Position numbers and translations under genes: made by a program
Origin: Lachnospiraceae bacterium
Lineage (GTDB): Bacteria > Bacillota > Clostridia > Lachnospirales > Lachnospiraceae
Direction: 5' to 3'
Assembly (NCBI GenBank): GCA_014804695.1
Contig: JAAUZJ010000024.1
Coordinates: forward strand, 64,105-128,104
Length of the DNA: 64,000 nt
Notes under the pieces: generated by a model
The model's database searches: none
What the model was told of the DNA's origin: nothing
Seen by the model: the letters and a program-made list of their open reading frames with translations, nothing else
Part shown: positions 1-8,732 of the stretch, piece after piece
Layout of the letters: each line of letters starts with the position of its first letter
How positions within the stretch are numbered: position 1 is the first letter of the stretch

Positions 1-1426
1 GAATATCATCTTTTCCGTAAGTAATATTATCCCGTATCGTACCGGAAAATAAAATAGGCATCTGCGGAACTACCGCTATACCCCCGCGGTAACTTTTTAA
101 ATCAATGTCTTCCATATCATGGTTATCAATCAAAACCCTACCGGATGACGCATGGATAAAACCAATGACCATATTTAATATCGTTGTCTTTCCGGCTCCT
201 GATTCTCCTACTAATGCGATTGTCTCACCCTGCCGTATCTTAAGGTTTAGATGCTCAAAAACAGGCGTTTCACCACTTTTATACTGAAAACCAGCATCTT
301 CAAAAGCAATTTCCCCCCGTATGCAAGGCAGTTTCTTCTTATTAGAATAGTCCTCCACATCGTGGCAAAGAAGAACATCACCGATTGAGTCAACCGACTC
401 TAAGCCTTTTGCTATAGTAGGAAGCAGGGTTATCATATTGGAAACATAGGCTATTATTGAGGCAAAGTAGGTCTGGTACATAACTACTTCACCTACGCTT
501 ATTTTGCCCTGGCTTGCCAGATAACCGGTAAAGCCTAAGCATAACACCTGAAAAATCTGAAATGCCACCCAGCTGATTGATGAAAAATAAGATTGTACCA
601 TATCCAGACGCAAGCCGGATTTGGCCACATTGTAAAGCTGGCTATCCATTTTATCGGTTTCCCACTCCTCTAATCCATGCGCCCTTGTAACCGGTATCAT
701 CTCTATCATTTCCATCACATGCACCGAGGTTTCTTCAATATCTTTACGAAATTCCCTATTATAACTTTTAATCCTGCTCTTGAATGTGACCATGATACAG
801 ACCGCCACCGGTATTGTTCCTATAAAAAAAAGGAAAACCGTCAGACTTCTACTCACGACCACACCAAAAGCAACCGTTATATTCATAATTATACTAAGTA
901 CAGTAATAAAAATCTGCGAAGAGAGCGTTTCTATCTGTTCCACATCCCTCATAATTTTAGACTGCAGCCTGCCCGACTGCATCTCATTATGATACGAAAT
1001 AGATAATTGCTGTAATTTCCTTACCAGCGTGCTCCTTAAATCCCTCTCCACATTTCTGATCGATCTGGCATAAAATAAGGTATGAAAATAGTTCGTAAAC
1101 ACATTCTGTGCATATGCAAATACTATTATGACCACTTGAGTCAATATTCTTCTGCCGGCATCCTCCGCCGGATTTGTCGCTATGTTCACAATATTGGCAG
1201 TTACAATAGGCAGTATCCAGGCAGGACAATGCTTAATTGCAAAAAGCACTACAGCCATAAACAACTCAAGATAATGCCCCTTGTAAATCCCAATCAGCGT
1301 TTTCAAAGAACTGTTTTTATTTTTTCTAAAAGTATCCAGCAGTCTCTGTTCGGTATCATCTAAGTCACTCTCATGCCGGTACAATTTATATTGATATTTT
1401 CCCTTATTTTTTCCCGTATCAGACAT
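1..1426 (-). CDS. ABC exporter, fused permease and ATPase (3' end cut by window)
   Basis: This is the 5' part of a type I ABC exporter half-transporter of the multidrug/lipid (MsbA-like) type. Read on the minus strand it starts MSDTGKNKGKYQYKLYRHES and runs off the left edge, so about 475 codons are visible. An N-terminal cytoplasmic stretch is followed by a hydrophobic membrane domain to roughly residue 330 (for example LELFMAVVLFAIKHCPAWI). The nucleotide-binding domain begins in the last 100 codons: Walker A is ALVGESGAGKTT, encoded at about 183-217. The text stops just after the Q-loop region (VPQMPILFSGTIRDN), so the signature motif and Walker B lie outside. The gene lies 58 bases downstream of the GH13 gene and may be co-transcribed with it. 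Substrate cannot be read from the sequence. Confidence 0.85.
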   Translation of the reverse strand, partial: MSDTGKNKGKYQYKLYRHESDLDDTEQRLLDTFRKNKNSSLKTLIGIYKGHYLELFMAVVLFAIKHCPAWILPIVTANIVNIATNPAEDAGRRILTQVVIIVFAYAQNVFTNYFHTLFYARSIRNVERDLRSTLVRKLQQLSISYHNEMQSGRLQSKIMRDVEQIETLSSQIFITVLSIIMNITVAFGVVVSRSLTVFLFFIGTIPVAVCIMVTFKSRIKSYNREFRKDIEETSVHVMEMIEMIPVTRAHGLEEWETDKMDSQLYNVAKSGLRLDMVQSYFSSISWVAFQIFQVLCLGFTGYLASQGKISVGEVVMYQTYFASIIAYVSNMITLLPTIAKGLESVDSIGDVLLCHDVEDYSNKKKLPCIRGEIAFEDAGFQYKSGETPVFEHLNLKIRQGETIALVGESGAGKTTILNMVIGFIHASSGRVLIDNHDMEDIDLKSYRGGIAVVPQMPILFSGTIRDNITYGKDDI

Positions 1427-1484
1427 TCTTTAATTATCTCTCTTTACACTGTTCACACAACAGTAAGCATCTGAAATTGCCTGC

Positions 1485-2795
1485 TTATCTTTCCATCTTC
1501 CAGAAATAAGCGCTGTATGGCGGCAATTCGCTGCCTCCTCCAAAATCATGCTCTTTTCCGCTTATTAAATCAACTGCCATGCCACAGCCTGCGTCAAAGT
1601 GAGCCGTATAGCTTTCACTGTCCGCATTGATTGCTACAAGCACGCGCTCATTTCCGCTCTTTCTCTCAAAAATACACTGTTTATTGGTCAATACTACCGA
1701 ACGGAATTCTCCGTAATTAAGCGCTTCCGAACCTTTCTTAGCTTCTGCAAGCGCCGCAATATGATCGCACAGCTCAGTCCACTGCGGTTCATCGAAGCAG
1801 GCTCTGAGTGCCGGATCGCCTTCGCTCTTATTCGCTTTTGTTCCCCACTCACTGCCATAGTACACACATGGAATACCCGGCATACCGAAACAAAGCGCAT
1901 ATATGAGCGGCAGATGCTTTTCATTAGTTAAAACACTTGCAACCCTTGTAACATCATGGTTATCCACAAATGATAACAAATGCTTTCCTCTATATAACGT
2001 CCAGTTTTCCGGACCAAACTGACGAAGCAGTGAATGAACGATTTCAAACATATTCATACTGTTGAAGCTTGAAAAGAGCCCCTTATAACATTCATAGTTG
2101 GTAACCGAGTGAAGCATCTCCTCATTCATCCACTGGTTATAATCCCCATGAAGCGTCTCGCCAAGCAGATAAAAATCTTCTTTAAGTCCATTGCAGACGC
2201 CGCGCAGCCTGCGAAGGAAATCCTTATCCAGACAATATGCAACATCCAGACGCAGCCCGTCAATATCAAACTCTTCCACCCAGCCCTTTATGCTGTCAAA
2301 AATATGGTTTATAACTTCCTCGTTTCTTAAGTTAAGCTTTACCAAATCATAGTTGCCTTCCCAGCCTTCATACCACAGACCGTCATTATAATTAGAATTG
2401 CCATCGAAATTAATATGGAACCAGTCCTTATAACGTGAATCCCATCTGTTCTGAAGCACATCCTGAAAAGCCCAGAAGCCTCTGCCGACATGATTGAAAA
2501 CGCCATCCAGAACTACCTTAATTCCGTTCTCATGAAGCTTACTGCACACCTTGGCAAAATCTTCATTAGTTCCAAGCCTGCAGTCAATCTTATGGTAATC
2601 CCTTGTGTTATATCCATGAGTATCCGATTCAAAAACCGGAGAAAAGTATATTGCATTGATACCCAGTTTCTTAATATGCGGAATCCAATCGATCACCTTC
2701 AGGATCCTTGACTCCTGTACTCCGTCATTTTCAAACGGCGCTCCGCAGAATCCTAACGGATATATTTGATAAAAAACACTTTCGTATGCCCACAT
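1485..2795 (-). CDS. GH13 alpha-amylase family glycosidase (436 aa)
   Basis: A cytoplasmic alpha-glucan hydrolase of glycoside hydrolase family 13, with no signal peptide. All four family motifs are visible: DGVFNH (Asp97), GLRLDV with nucleophile Asp184, LLGET with acid/base Glu213 and FVDNHD with Asp281. At 436 residues it is compact: a (beta/alpha)8 barrel with a short C-terminal beta domain and no N-terminal carbohydrate-binding domain. The NHVGRGFWAFQDV stretch resembles neopullulanase/cyclomaltodextrinase-type enzymes, so maltodextrins are the likely substrate; the exact specificity is inferred. The start ATG has GAGGAG nine bases upstream. A TATAAT-like -10 lies about 60-70 bases before the start, with only a weak -35. 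Confidence 0.92.
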   Translation of the reverse strand: MWAYESVFYQIYPLGFCGAPFENDGVQESRILKVIDWIPHIKKLGINAIYFSPVFESDTHGYNTRDYHKIDCRLGTNEDFAKVCSKLHENGIKVVLDGVFNHVGRGFWAFQDVLQNRWDSRYKDWFHINFDGNSNYNDGLWYEGWEGNYDLVKLNLRNEEVINHIFDSIKGWVEEFDIDGLRLDVAYCLDKDFLRRLRGVCNGLKEDFYLLGETLHGDYNQWMNEEMLHSVTNYECYKGLFSSFNSMNMFEIVHSLLRQFGPENWTLYRGKHLLSFVDNHDVTRVASVLTNEKHLPLIYALCFGMPGIPCVYYGSEWGTKANKSEGDPALRACFDEPQWTELCDHIAALAEAKKGSEALNYGEFRSVVLTNKQCIFERKSGNERVLVAINADSESYTAHFDAGCGMAVDLISGKEHDFGGGSELPPYSAYFWKMER

Positions 2796-3297
2796 TTTCT
2801 TATTCTCCTCTTTAATTTATAGTATTTAGCAGATATTACTGCCATAAATCAATATCTTGTTTATTATATCATATATAATACAAAATAGGAAGCTCTGCTT
2901 TGCATTACATACGTTATGTTATTATGGTATTTATTTGCATTTTTATAATATTTTAAGTGTTATTTTATCATTTTGTGTCACTTTTATGCCATTGACTAAA
3001 TCGGTTCTAATTTTCATTCACGAATTACAGTAAACCGACTTTTCCACCGTTTTTATGACGATTTTGTTATAAAAGGGTAGTATTTTTGCAAAGAAATCCC
3101 CAATTTTCACATAGTTATCCACATATGACACATATGTCATATGGTTATGACTCATATTTCATTTTATGACAAATCTCTATGTCGTTTTCATTATTTCGTT
3201 TACAAATATTAAAAATCATTGACTATATTACTCAAAATCAGTAAAACTACCTCTTAAATCGCCGTATAGCATTACACTCGTAATATAATCACATTAT
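2796..3297. other. AT-rich intergenic region, about 500 bases
   Basis: No convincing gene is seen. The end next to the GH13 gene holds its likely promoter: a minus-strand TATAAT at about 2863-2868. Around 3001-3038 a TCGGTT/AACCGA pair could form a weak hairpin. A single perfect DnaA-box-like TTATCCACA sits at 3115-3123, next to several CATATG-type repeats at 3121-3145. One box without a cluster or a neighbouring dnaA gene is not an origin. The rest is AT-rich sequence without clear structure. Confidence 0.5.
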
Positions 3298-5700
3298 TTA
3301 CTCTTTCAATCTATTCCAAAAAATTTCCACCCTTTTTGCAATCTGCGCTGAGGTGACTACCTCGTAATTACTCCACTCCCTTGGAAACAGCCTTTTATAT
3401 GAAGCTGTCAGAAACCTCTCGTCTAACAAAACTACAATTCCGACATCCTCCGCCGTCCGGATTACACGCCCCGCTGCCTGTAGTACCTTGTTCATTCCCG
3501 GGTACTGATACGCATAGTCGAAGCCGTTTTCTCCAAAGCTGTCAAAATGCTTTTTCAAAATCTCCCTTTCATTGCATACCTGCGGTATACCTGTTCCGAC
3601 AATAATTACACCGATCAGGCTGTCATTCTTAAGGTCTATTCCCTCGCTGAAAATACCGCCCATAACACAGAAACCAAGCAGTGTCTTTTCTTCCTCTATT
3701 TCAATATCCATATTAATTGATTCGGATAAATTGCACTCCTCGTTTCCCATAAACCGTGCCAAAAATTCTTCTCTTGAATTCTCGCTCATATGATCTTTTT
3801 GTAAGATACACTCTATATTCTCATTTGCAAAATATTCCATAAAACTCTGATAGACATTCTGTAAAAAAGCATGAGATGGGAAGAAAACCATATAATTTCC
3901 GTATCTGTTCTTTACTGTTTCATATATATAACAGGCAATATTATAATATTCCATCTCGCTCCGCCTTGTATATTTGCTGGTTACATCACTCGCAATATAC
4001 AAACCTCTTTTTTCGGCTTTAAAAACTGACTTGGCATATACCTCATAATCGCCCTCCTGCGCTCCAAGCAGGCTTTTATAATATTGAATGGGCAAAAGCG
4101 TTGCCGAAAATAAAATACTGCTCCGCCCCCTCATCATACATTCCTGCAGATTTTTGGACGGATTTACGCAAAACAGCTTCAAGATAAAACTGCCATCATC
4201 ATTCATCTGGGAATATGTCACATAATTGTCATCCATTAAATCATTAATTCCAAGAAAATGTGAAACTTCAAAATAAAACTCAAGTATATCCTTGCGCACC
4301 GGGCTCTCATCGTGTTCTTCTAAATAATCCTCCATTGCTGAATTCAGTCTGTTAAGCGCCATAACAAAGGGCGATATGGAATCCTCGATTTTATAATTCT
4401 CACACTCCTTTTTAAGTGAAAGCATCTCTTTATTGCACTTTTCCAGGTACCTTTCCAGCTTAGGCGAATACGGTTTCACTGTCTTTTTCAACTTTAAAAA
4501 GTCTTCCTTACATAAAACGGCACTGTACATCTCCCTGCCACGTTCCACCAGATTGTGAGCCTCGTCAATTAGGAACAGATATTCATTCTGGCCTCCATCT
4601 GCAAAAAATCGTCTAAGATAAACATGCGGATCAAATACATAATTGTAATCGCATATTACGGCATCCGAAAAAAGACTCATGTCAAGACACATTTCAAACG
4701 GACATACCTGATGCTGTTTCGCATATTCTTCTACTTTTTCCCGACTAAAGCTTTCTTCGTTTGTAAGCAAATCATATATCGCCTCGTTTATTCTGTCATA
4801 ATGCCCCTTGGCATACGGACACGCTTCCGGATTACATTCTATTTCCTCCAAAAAGCAGATTTTCTCCTTCGCAGTCAGTATAACGGTCTTAAATTTAAGC
4901 CCACCATCCCGCAGCAGTTTAAATGTATCATCCGCTACAGTTCTGGTAATTGTCTTCGCCGTCAGGTAAAAAATCTTCTCTATAAGTCCCTCACCAACTG
5001 CCTTTATCCCCGGAAAAACTGTTGAAATTGTTTTACCAACTCCGGTGGGCGCTTCTATAAACAACTTTCTTCTATGGTATATGGTCTGATATACATAGGT
5101 AGCAAGCTCTTTTTGCCCCTCCCTGTATTCAAAAGGAAATGCCAGTTCCTTAATGGAGGCCTGACGAAGTTTTTGCCACTCAAAGCTATAGTCGGCCCAT
5201 TTTTCATACTTACCTATAACATCATCAAACCATGCCTTAAGCTCATCATACAAATAATCATAATGAAAATACCGGATTTCCTCCGTATCCAAATGGCAGT
5301 AAGTCATCCTCACCCTTATAGAATCAAGTTTGTTTTGTGTAGCATAAATATAAGCATAGCACTTCGCCTGTGCCAAATGCACCGGAATTGCCTGTTTCAT
5401 TTTGGTAAGGTCATGATATGTACCTTTTATTTCATCTATAGTTACGCTAGTATTTTCTAAACTTTCTATAATAATACCGTCGGCACGGCCATCTATCACA
5501 ATATCATAACGCTCAGTATTATGGATGTAGCGAAGCCCTACTTCGACATGATACTCCGCCCCCATCCTCCTTTGAATCATTCTATGAATACGCCCGCCTT
5601 CCTGCATTGCCTCCGGTGAAAAAGCAGCTTTACGATTATCAATATCACCTGAACGCAGGATAAACTCTACCAGACTTCTTACCGAAACGTGAATTTCCAT
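3298..5700 (-). CDS. XPD/DinG-like superfamily 2 helicase with N-terminal PD-(D/E)XK-like domain (800 aa)
   Basis: An ATP-dependent DNA helicase of the Rad3/XPD/DinG type. Residues 1-170 resemble a Cas4/RecB-like PD-(D/E)XK fold, with Asp74 (GRADG), Glu90-x-Lys92 (DEIKGTY) and Gln111...Tyr115 (QAKCYAY). Walker A is EAPTGVGKT (216-224) and the Walker B/DEAH box is LIDEAH (about 377-382). Cysteines at 282, 289, 294, 333 and 338 lie in the place of the XPD/DinG iron-sulphur domain. The C-terminal helicase motifs include AAGRVIRT. Neighbouring genes on both sides also concern DNA repair or are unrelated, and the gene is probably monocistronic. The fusion of a nuclease-like fold to the helicase is seen in Firmicutes relatives. 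Whether the nuclease site is active is not known. Confidence 0.88.
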   Translation of the reverse strand: MEIHVSVRSLVEFILRSGDIDNRKAAFSPEAMQEGGRIHRMIQRRMGAEYHVEVGLRYIHNTERYDIVIDGRADGIIIESLENTSVTIDEIKGTYHDLTKMKQAIPVHLAQAKCYAYIYATQNKLDSIRVRMTYCHLDTEEIRYFHYDYLYDELKAWFDDVIGKYEKWADYSFEWQKLRQASIKELAFPFEYREGQKELATYVYQTIYHRRKLFIEAPTGVGKTISTVFPGIKAVGEGLIEKIFYLTAKTITRTVADDTFKLLRDGGLKFKTVILTAKEKICFLEEIECNPEACPYAKGHYDRINEAIYDLLTNEESFSREKVEEYAKQHQVCPFEMCLDMSLFSDAVICDYNYVFDPHVYLRRFFADGGQNEYLFLIDEAHNLVERGREMYSAVLCKEDFLKLKKTVKPYSPKLERYLEKCNKEMLSLKKECENYKIEDSISPFVMALNRLNSAMEDYLEEHDESPVRKDILEFYFEVSHFLGINDLMDDNYVTYSQMNDDGSFILKLFCVNPSKNLQECMMRGRSSILFSATLLPIQYYKSLLGAQEGDYEVYAKSVFKAEKRGLYIASDVTSKYTRRSEMEYYNIACYIYETVKNRYGNYMVFFPSHAFLQNVYQSFMEYFANENIECILQKDHMSENSREEFLARFMGNEECNLSESINMDIEIEEEKTLLGFCVMGGIFSEGIDLKNDSLIGVIIVGTGIPQVCNEREILKKHFDSFGENGFDYAYQYPGMNKVLQAAGRVIRTAEDVGIVVLLDERFLTASYKRLFPREWSNYEVVTSAQIAKRVEIFWNRLKE

Positions 5701-5726
5701 ATGTTTTGTATTCCCTCTCTATAAGA

Positions 5727-5770
5727 TAAAAACTCCCTACCAAGATACTACGATATCATGAATAGGGAGT
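5727..5770 (-). terminator. Rho-independent terminator of the HPr-like gene
   Basis: On the minus strand ACTCCCTA (5763-5770) pairs with TAGGGAGT (5732-5739) around a 23-base loop, and the stem is followed directly by TTTTTATC. It sits about 40 bases after the stop of the HPr-like gene and just before the helicase gene, so it separates the two. Confidence 0.8.
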
Positions 5771-5810
5771 CAATGACGTTATAAAGTTATGTTCTGTCTG
5801 CCTATGCATT

Positions 5811-6035
5811 TTAAGACGCAACTGCAAATCTTTGTAAATACTTTTCAAAATCAGCATCATAGCCATTGCAAGAAACTGTTAGCACCTGATTGAAATTCAA
5901 TCCCATAACACCAATGATGGATTTGGCATCTACTATGAAACTGTTATAGGAAATGTCAATGTCAAATGTACACTTCTCAGCAGCTATTACAAAATCTTTT
6001 ACTTCGTCTGGTCTTAACTTAATTCTGTGTTGCAT
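5811..6035 (-). CDS. HPr/Crh-like protein lacking the active-site histidine (74 aa)
   Basis: A small protein of the HPr fold. It keeps the regulatory-serine segment (DAKSIIGVMGLNF, Ser39, which matches Ser46 of HPr) and the C-terminal NGYDADFEKYLQRF region. The histidine expected near residue 15 is absent: that stretch reads KLRPDEVKDFVIAAE. This is the pattern of Crh, which is phosphorylated on serine by HPr kinase but cannot carry PTS phosphate. A regulatory rather than sugar-transport role is therefore inferred. The ATG at 6035 is chosen over a longer TTG-started reading because GGAGGG lies 11 bases upstream. The gene stands alone, with an AT-rich promoter region above and a terminator below. 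Confidence 0.8.
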   Translation of the reverse strand: MQHRIKLRPDEVKDFVIAAEKCTFDIDISYNSFIVDAKSIIGVMGLNFNQVLTVSCNGYDADFEKYLQRFAVAS

Positions 6036-6276
6036 CACTATAAATACCCTCCTTTTCATTTTTCTTTGTGGCTTATACAATTATGATTCCAGACAGAATC
6101 ATTATGGTATTATAATACTCTATTCATTTTATTTTTGTAAATAAAAAATTTACCGAACATAAAATATCAAAATTTTGCACATTTTTACATTCTGCACATT
6201 TTTTTCACAATTTATTTTGTTTTTTTGTAAAATTTGTCAGCTGTCACTTTATTAATTTAAACCGGTAAATCACATA

Positions 6277-7065
6277 TCATTCACTTTTAATAAATTCCAC
6301 CATATATTCTCGGAATCTTAACGGAAGCATCTGCTGCTGCAGCTTCAGATTAACTCGCTCTTTTATGGCAATTGTCTGGCAAAACATGGTAAAAAGCTCC
6401 TGATACTGCTCCTCCCTTTCCGATATCTCAAACATCTCTTCTAACACCTTCTCTGTATCAGATACTATATACCACTCTCTATTGGCAGGATGAACTCCAT
6501 AAATATTGCGCTTATCATCATAAATAATGAAATTCTCCAAAGGAAGTCTGTCCGCAAAATGGGGCATTAAAAACGGTATGACATTGCATTTCGCTCCTAT
6601 TTTTGCAAATAATATCCCCTCTTTTGACTCCTTAAATCTCAAAAATTCCATAAAATGGTTTGTCTCATTCGACGTATTTCTCGACAATCGAAACACCCGC
6701 TCGACATAGGGATTTACAAGGTTCTCCATAACTCTTCTTCCACCTCCCTGTGTCAATCCGTTAACCACCGTCTTATAAACAGCCTCGCCCTTACCGCTGT
6801 CTTCTGTGGCAAGCGCACGGCATATACTCAAATACGCTTCATCACCAAGCCGTTTACAAATAGTTTCCACTACTTTTCTAGTTTTTACAGCGTCTGGAAT
6901 AATATTCATATACTGAGCAAATAATCTATAATTTTCTTCCTCTCCGATCTGAATATGAAGATGCGCATGTTCTTCCTTCAGTGCATAGGCATCATATATA
7001 CCTGTAAAAACACCTTCTATGGAATCTTCGCATATAAGATATTTTTCTTTCATAATTATAACCAT
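6277..7065 (-). CDS. TIGR03915/DUF4130-type DNA metabolism protein
   Basis: A soluble protein of about 260 residues that matches, by recognition, the family always found beside the radical-SAM protein encoded just upstream (TIGR03915, containing DUF4130). Typical stretches are QGGGRRVMENLVNPYV, FLRFKESKEGILFA and MPHFADRLPLENFIIYD. DUF4130 also occurs fused to uracil-DNA glycosylase, which points to DNA repair or base processing. The reaction is not known. The start is either the ATG at 7065 or a second one at 7053 (MKEKYLICED); the ribosome site AGAAAGG lies closer to the first. The gene follows the radical-SAM gene by 25 bases and should share its LexA-type control. Confidence 0.82.
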   Translation of the reverse strand: MVIIMKEKYLICEDSIEGVFTGIYDAYALKEEHAHLHIQIGEEENYRLFAQYMNIIPDAVKTRKVVETICKRLGDEAYLSICRALATEDSGKGEAVYKTVVNGLTQGGGRRVMENLVNPYVERVFRLSRNTSNETNHFMEFLRFKESKEGILFAKIGAKCNVIPFLMPHFADRLPLENFIIYDDKRNIYGVHPANREWYIVSDTEKVLEEMFEISEREEQYQELFTMFCQTIAIKERVNLKLQQQMLPLRFREYMVEFIKSE

Positions 7066-7090
7066 GCCTTTCTCTTAACCTCATACCATA

Positions 7091-8377
7091 CTAAGAAAAC
7101 AGCGACATCTGCTCATACCACATTCCGTCCGCAGCAAACGGTAGTCTCTCTTTCTGATAAGTCAAGTGTCTGACTATATAATTTTCCTCAATTTTAGTAG
7201 GATACATCATCTTTCCGTTGCATGTAATAAAGTATAAGGCTCTCTTAAGCACAACACCGATTTTCTTCAGATCGTCAAACGTTAAATTAGCAAATCGTCT
7301 TGCCCTTACTATGCGCTTAGCGCTTTTTACGCCTATGCCCGGTATTCTCAAAAGAAGTTTATAGTCTGCACGGTTAATTTCTATAGGAAATTGCTCTAAA
7401 TGCCTGACTGCCCAGTCCGCCTTCGGATCTATCATCATATTAAAATTAGGACGATCACTCGTTAAAAGTTCATCAACTGTGAAATCATAGAATCTAAGCA
7501 GCCAATCCGCCTGATACAGCCTGTGTTCCCGTAAAAGCGGCGGTCCTCCCGGTAGCGCCGGCAGTTCTTTATCCTCATTCACATTGACAAACGCGGAATA
7601 ATACACCCTTTTCAATGAAAATTTATTATATAAACTCTCCGCTACCGACATAATCTGATAATCGCTCTCAGGCGTAGCTCCGATTATCATCTGGGTTGAC
7701 TGTCCGGCTTCGCAAAAATGGGGCGAATGATCATACAATACCAGTTCCTCGCGATTAGCACTGATTCCATTCTGAATCTGCCTCATCGGTTTCAAAATAT
7801 TCTTTCTATTCTTATTAGGCGCAAGCTGCTTAAGGCTTTCGGCAGTGGGCAGCTCTAAATTTACACTCATTCTGTCAGCTAGAAATCCAGCTTTTTGTAT
7901 TAACATGGGATCAGCACCCGGAATTGCCTTCACATGAATATAACCTTGAAAATTATATATTGTACGCAGCTTGTAGAGAGTCTGGCATATCAACTCCATA
8001 GTATAATCGGGACTGTGTAAAATTCCGGAACTTAAAAACAAACCTTCTATATAATTACGCCTGTAAAATTCCATTGTCAGCTCACAGACCTCATCCGGTG
8101 TAAACGAAGCCCTCGGAACATCATTAGAGCGTCTGTTCATACAATATTTGCAGTCAAAAATACATTCATTTGTAAATAAGATTTTTAACAGGGAAATACA
8201 GCGCCCATCCGCTGCAAAGCTATGACAAAGCCCTGCTGCTACGGTATTTCCCATTCCCTTACCGTCACCGCTTCTGGAAGAACCGCTGGAACTGCATGAC
8301 ACATCATATTTGGCAGCATCTGCAAGTATATTAAGTTTGTCCATAATTGACATTTGTTCCGAGATTCTAAACTCCAT
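7091..8377 (-). CDS. Radical-SAM DNA modification/repair protein, TIGR03916 type (428 aa)
   Basis: A radical S-adenosylmethionine enzyme. The iron-sulphur motif is CIFDCKYC (Cys72, Cys76, Cys79), preceded by the family-typical FTNE. The core barrel continues with a YIHVKAIPGADP stretch. A helix-hairpin-helix DNA-binding motif is visible near residues 345-365 (RIPGIGVKSAKRIVRARRF). The combination matches the 'putative DNA modification/repair radical SAM protein' family, paired with DUF4130 proteins as here. Substrate and lesion are unknown. The start ATG has GGAG nine bases upstream. Two LexA-like palindromes bracket the likely promoter at 8440-8471, so induction by DNA damage is inferred. 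Confidence 0.88.
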   Translation of the reverse strand: MEFRISEQMSIMDKLNILADAAKYDVSCSSSGSSRSGDGKGMGNTVAAGLCHSFAADGRCISLLKILFTNECIFDCKYCMNRRSNDVPRASFTPDEVCELTMEFYRRNYIEGLFLSSGILHSPDYTMELICQTLYKLRTIYNFQGYIHVKAIPGADPMLIQKAGFLADRMSVNLELPTAESLKQLAPNKNRKNILKPMRQIQNGISANREELVLYDHSPHFCEAGQSTQMIIGATPESDYQIMSVAESLYNKFSLKRVYYSAFVNVNEDKELPALPGGPPLLREHRLYQADWLLRFYDFTVDELLTSDRPNFNMMIDPKADWAVRHLEQFPIEINRADYKLLLRIPGIGVKSAKRIVRARRFANLTFDDLKKIGVVLKRALYFITCNGKMMYPTKIEENYIVRHLTYQKERLPFAADGMWYEQMSLFS

Positions 8378-8423
8378 TTTGGGTACTCCGTTTCTGCTAT
8401 GAGTGATGGGATTAATATATTAA

Positions 8424-8435
8424 GAACATTTGTTC
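8424..8435. promoter_or_regulatory. LexA-like SOS box 1
   Basis: GAACATTTGTTC is a perfect GAAC-N4-GTTC palindrome, the core of the Bacillus/Clostridium LexA operator. It lies downstream of the -10 of the radical-SAM promoter, over or just after the expected transcription start, where LexA would block transcription. Confidence 0.7.
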
Positions 8436-8481
8436 TGGTGTTATACTATCACAATATAATTCTTATTGCAATACAATTTCA

Positions 8482-8493
8482 GAACATTTGTTT
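8482..8493. promoter_or_regulatory. LexA-like SOS box 2
   Basis: GAACATTTGTTT repeats box 1 with one change in the last base. It lies just upstream of the -35 (8466-8471), so the two boxes bracket the promoter with 46 bases between them. Confidence 0.55.
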
Positions 8494-8588
8494 TATTTTT
8501 ATAATCTCTTTAGTTATAGTGTGTCCGTTTTGCTTTTAAAGTAATTAATTCAACAATGAATTCTAAACCATTTTTACTTCACCTAATA

Positions 8589-8617
8589 TTGACGTACCAC
8601 CCCCTAAATAATATAAT
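8589..8617 (+). promoter_or_regulatory. Sigma-A-type promoter of the methyltransferase-asnA operon
   Basis: -35 TTGACG (8589-8594), spacer of 17, -10 TATAAT (8612-8617). The leader to the ATG at 8733 is about 110 bases, with AAGGATG as the ribosome site. Confidence 0.75.
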
Positions 8618-8732
8618 ATTACAGGTAATTGTAAAATTACTCTCCTATACTTAGAATTTAGTGCAATAACAGAAATTTTTCTGTATAAATTATTTGCTTT
8701 ATAAATTATCTACAACAAAAAAAGGATGACTA

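Larger units (their letters stand above)
8378..8732. other. Divergent promoter region between the radical-SAM gene and the methyltransferase
   Basis: This region of 355 bases holds control sites but no gene. The left half carries the minus-strand promoter (-35 TTGCAA at 8466-8471, a -10 near 8444-8449) and two GAAC-N4-GTT(C/T) boxes. The right half carries a near-consensus plus-strand promoter at 8589-8617. A small palindrome GTAATT-GTAA-AATTAC at about 8625-8640, just downstream of that promoter, could be an operator. Confidence 0.65.

Noticed and set aside
677-1363. Plus-strand open frames opposite the ABC exporter
   Set aside because: The minus-strand frame gives clear ABC transporter motifs; the plus-strand readings give low-complexity His/Tyr-rich sequence typical of shadows.
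3115-3123. Perfect DnaA box TTATCCACA in an AT-rich gap, considered as a replication origin
   Set aside because: Only one box in the gap, with another by chance inside the GH13 gene; no dnaA, dnaN or box cluster.
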